Positions 14,390-15,001 of a DNA stretch of 15,001 bases are shown here, piece after piece; the stretch's first letter is position 1; every line of letters starts with the position of its first letter. Source of the DNA: an uncultured Faecalicoccus sp. (GTDB taxonomy: Bacteria; Bacillota_I; Bacilli_A; Erysipelotrichales; Erysipelotrichaceae); assembly GCA_902497095.1 (NCBI GenBank), contig CABVDD010000046.1:1-15001 (forward strand). The letters run 5' to 3'. The translations under genes were made by a program, and so were the position numbers. The notes under the pieces are model-generated. The model saw nothing but the letters and a program-made list of their open reading frames with translations. It was not told the origin of the DNA and did no database searches.

Positions 14390-14875
14390 TCATTCCACTT
14401 CCTCCCACGGATAAGGATTCTCCATCACGTTCTGAAACTCATCAACAGCTTCCTGCTGTTCGGCAGTCAGCAATGCAACATTCCAAGAAGCAATGATGGA
14501 GTGAGCTTCATCTGCCAAAGGCTCATCGAAAACCTCTCCATAACAAGCAGTAAGCAGACGGAGCTTCAGCAAAGATGCGGGAAGAGTATCCAGAATATCC
14601 CAACAACGGTTCAGAACCTCCTGAACATGCTGCTGTTTCTCACCGTGGTCGACAAACGAGGCGCTGTAACCCATCAAAAGAGCGAGGCACACATTGGCCT
14701 GTTCCTCCACTGTAGTGCCCCAAGTGCCGGAATTATATAAAGTTGTAGTCAAACGATAAACTTCACCATTACGACGCGACAAGTCATCACTATAGATAGG
14801 ACTCCCGTCCATACCCAAATACATCAGATCGTGCGCGGCACGCTGAAGGAGGAGTGCTTCTTCTAAAAGAGACAT
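14390..14875 (-). CDS. upxZ: UpxZ family protein (inhibitor of heterologous UpxY antitermination)
   Basis: A 161-residue soluble, largely helical, acidic protein with no membrane span. Its length, its N-terminus (MSLLEEALLLQRAAHDLMYLG), the LADEAHSIIASWNVALLTAE stretch near 123-142 and its place as the second gene of a Bacteroides CPS operon, directly after a UpxY C-terminus, identify it as UpxZ. From established work on Bacteroides fragilis, each UpxZ represses transcription from other CPS loci by blocking the antitermination activity of non-cognate UpxY proteins, so that usually one capsule is made per cell. The ATG is at 14875, 34 AT-rich bases after the upxY stop. The stop TGA is at 14392-14390, followed by the 324-base gap. 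G+C appears higher than in the biosynthetic core. The call rests on remembered family resemblance plus synteny, with high confidence from synteny. Confidence 0.9.
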   Translation of the reverse strand: MSLLEEALLLQRAAHDLMYLGMDGSPIYSDDLSRRNGEVYRLTTTLYNSGTWGTTVEEQANVCLALLMGYSASFVDHGEKQQHVQEVLNRCWDILDTLPASLLKLRLLTACYGEVFDEPLADEAHSIIASWNVALLTAEQQEAVDEFQNVMENPYPWEEVE

Positions 14876-14879
14876 GATT

Positions 14880-14904
14880 AATTAAAAATTATAAATTAAA
14901 AATT
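14880..14904. repeat. AT-only tandem-like direct repeat in the upxY-upxZ spacer
   Basis: Two identical 11-base copies of AATTAAAAATT (14880-14890 and 14894-14904, plus strand) separated by ATA. It nearly fills the 34-base spacer. Similar AT-only stretches are frequent in Bacteroides intergenic DNA and may serve as an A/U-rich translation enhancer before upxZ; no function is shown by the sequence. Confidence 0.5.
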
Positions 14905-14909
14905 AAAGA

Positions 14910-15001
14910 TTAGCCGATAACTTCTATAAGGTCCGGATGGATAGTGGCCATGGCAACAGCAATGACACCTTGTATCTCTATAACCACACGGCGGTCACGT
15001 G
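14910..15001 (-). CDS. upxY: UpxY-type NusG-like antiterminator, C-terminal end only
   Basis: The last 29 codons and the TAA stop (14912-14910) are in the window; the gene enters from the right edge. The visible residues include RRVVIEIQGVIAVA and end in DLIEVIG. This matches the C-terminal KOW-domain strand region of UpxY proteins, specialised NusG paralogs encoded first in Bacteroides CPS operons. UpxY prevents premature transcription termination in the leader of its own operon and so is needed for capsule expression. The following upxZ-like gene supports the call. The DNA-level promoter and leader lie upstream, outside the window, so phase variation cannot be assessed here. With so short a fragment the assignment relies on synteny and the RVVIEIQG pattern. 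Confidence 0.82.
   Translation of the reverse strand, partial: RDRRVVIEIQGVIAVAMATIHPDLIEVIG

Noticed and set aside
643..14740. Plus-strand open frames scattered over the window (for example 713-985, 11758-12144, 13046-13339, 13446-13832, 14233-14496)
   Set aside because: They lie antisense to genes with clear domain motifs, have low-complexity or unnatural composition, and match no family I recognise. All well-supported genes are on the minus strand.
1..15001. CRISPR arrays, tRNA or rRNA genes, insertion sequences, invertible promoter repeats
   Set aside because: I saw no regularly spaced repeats, cloverleaf or rRNA-like sequence, transposase frames or long inverted repeats. Invertible promoters of CPS loci would lie upstream of upxY, outside the window.

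Overview
This window looks like most of one capsular polysaccharide (CPS) biosynthesis operon from Bacteroides or a close relative (Phocaeicola, Parabacteroides). All supported genes are on the minus strand, so transcription runs from position 15001 down to 1. The clade is indicated by the operon head: the C-terminal end of a UpxY-type NusG-like antiterminator followed by a UpxZ-type protein, the gene pair that opens Bacteroides CPS loci. AT-rich coding sequence and the lack of clear Shine-Dalgarno sites fit. Both ends of the operon lie outside the window, including the promoter (often invertible in these loci) and the terminator.

Layout in transcription order: upxY (3' end), upxZ, a 324-base non-coding stretch, wzx flippase, a PLP sugar aminotransferase, an ATP-grasp ligase, an octopine/opine dehydrogenase family protein, a single-chain cobalamin-dependent mutase-like protein, a GT2 glycosyltransferase, glf (UDP-galactopyranose mutase), a galactofuranosyltransferase-like GT2, wzy polymerase, a GT4 glycosyltransferase, a rhamnosyltransferase-like GT2, a sugar-nucleotide SDR, a 33-residue single-span membrane microprotein, and the first 51 codons of a WecA/MraY-like phosphoglycosyltransferase. 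Most junctions are 4-nt ATGA/GTGA overlaps or gaps of a few bases, so the genes are probably translationally coupled.

The whole reads as a Wzx/Wzy-dependent pathway. The WecA-like enzyme loads the first sugar phosphate on undecaprenyl phosphate, four glycosyltransferases extend it (suggesting a repeat unit of about five sugars, one probably galactofuranose made by Glf), Wzx flips it and Wzy polymerises it.

The unusual part is at 7330-12594: aminotransferase, ATP-grasp ligase, opine dehydrogenase and B12-dependent mutase in one overlapping run. No standard CPS step needs the last two. I infer a route in which a carbon-skeleton-rearranged amino acid and/or an N-(carboxyalkyl) amino acid (opine) is made and joined by an amide bond to an amino sugar of the repeat unit. 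If so, the capsule structure would depend on cobalamin. This is a hypothesis from gene families and context; substrates cannot be read from the sequence.

Several starts differ from the longest possible ORF: wzx must start at TTG, glf at GTG, and three other genes are better started at internal ATGs. Base composition is uneven: the ends and the aminotransferase are richer in G+C than the wzy/glycosyltransferase core, the usual mosaic of exchanged CPS loci.
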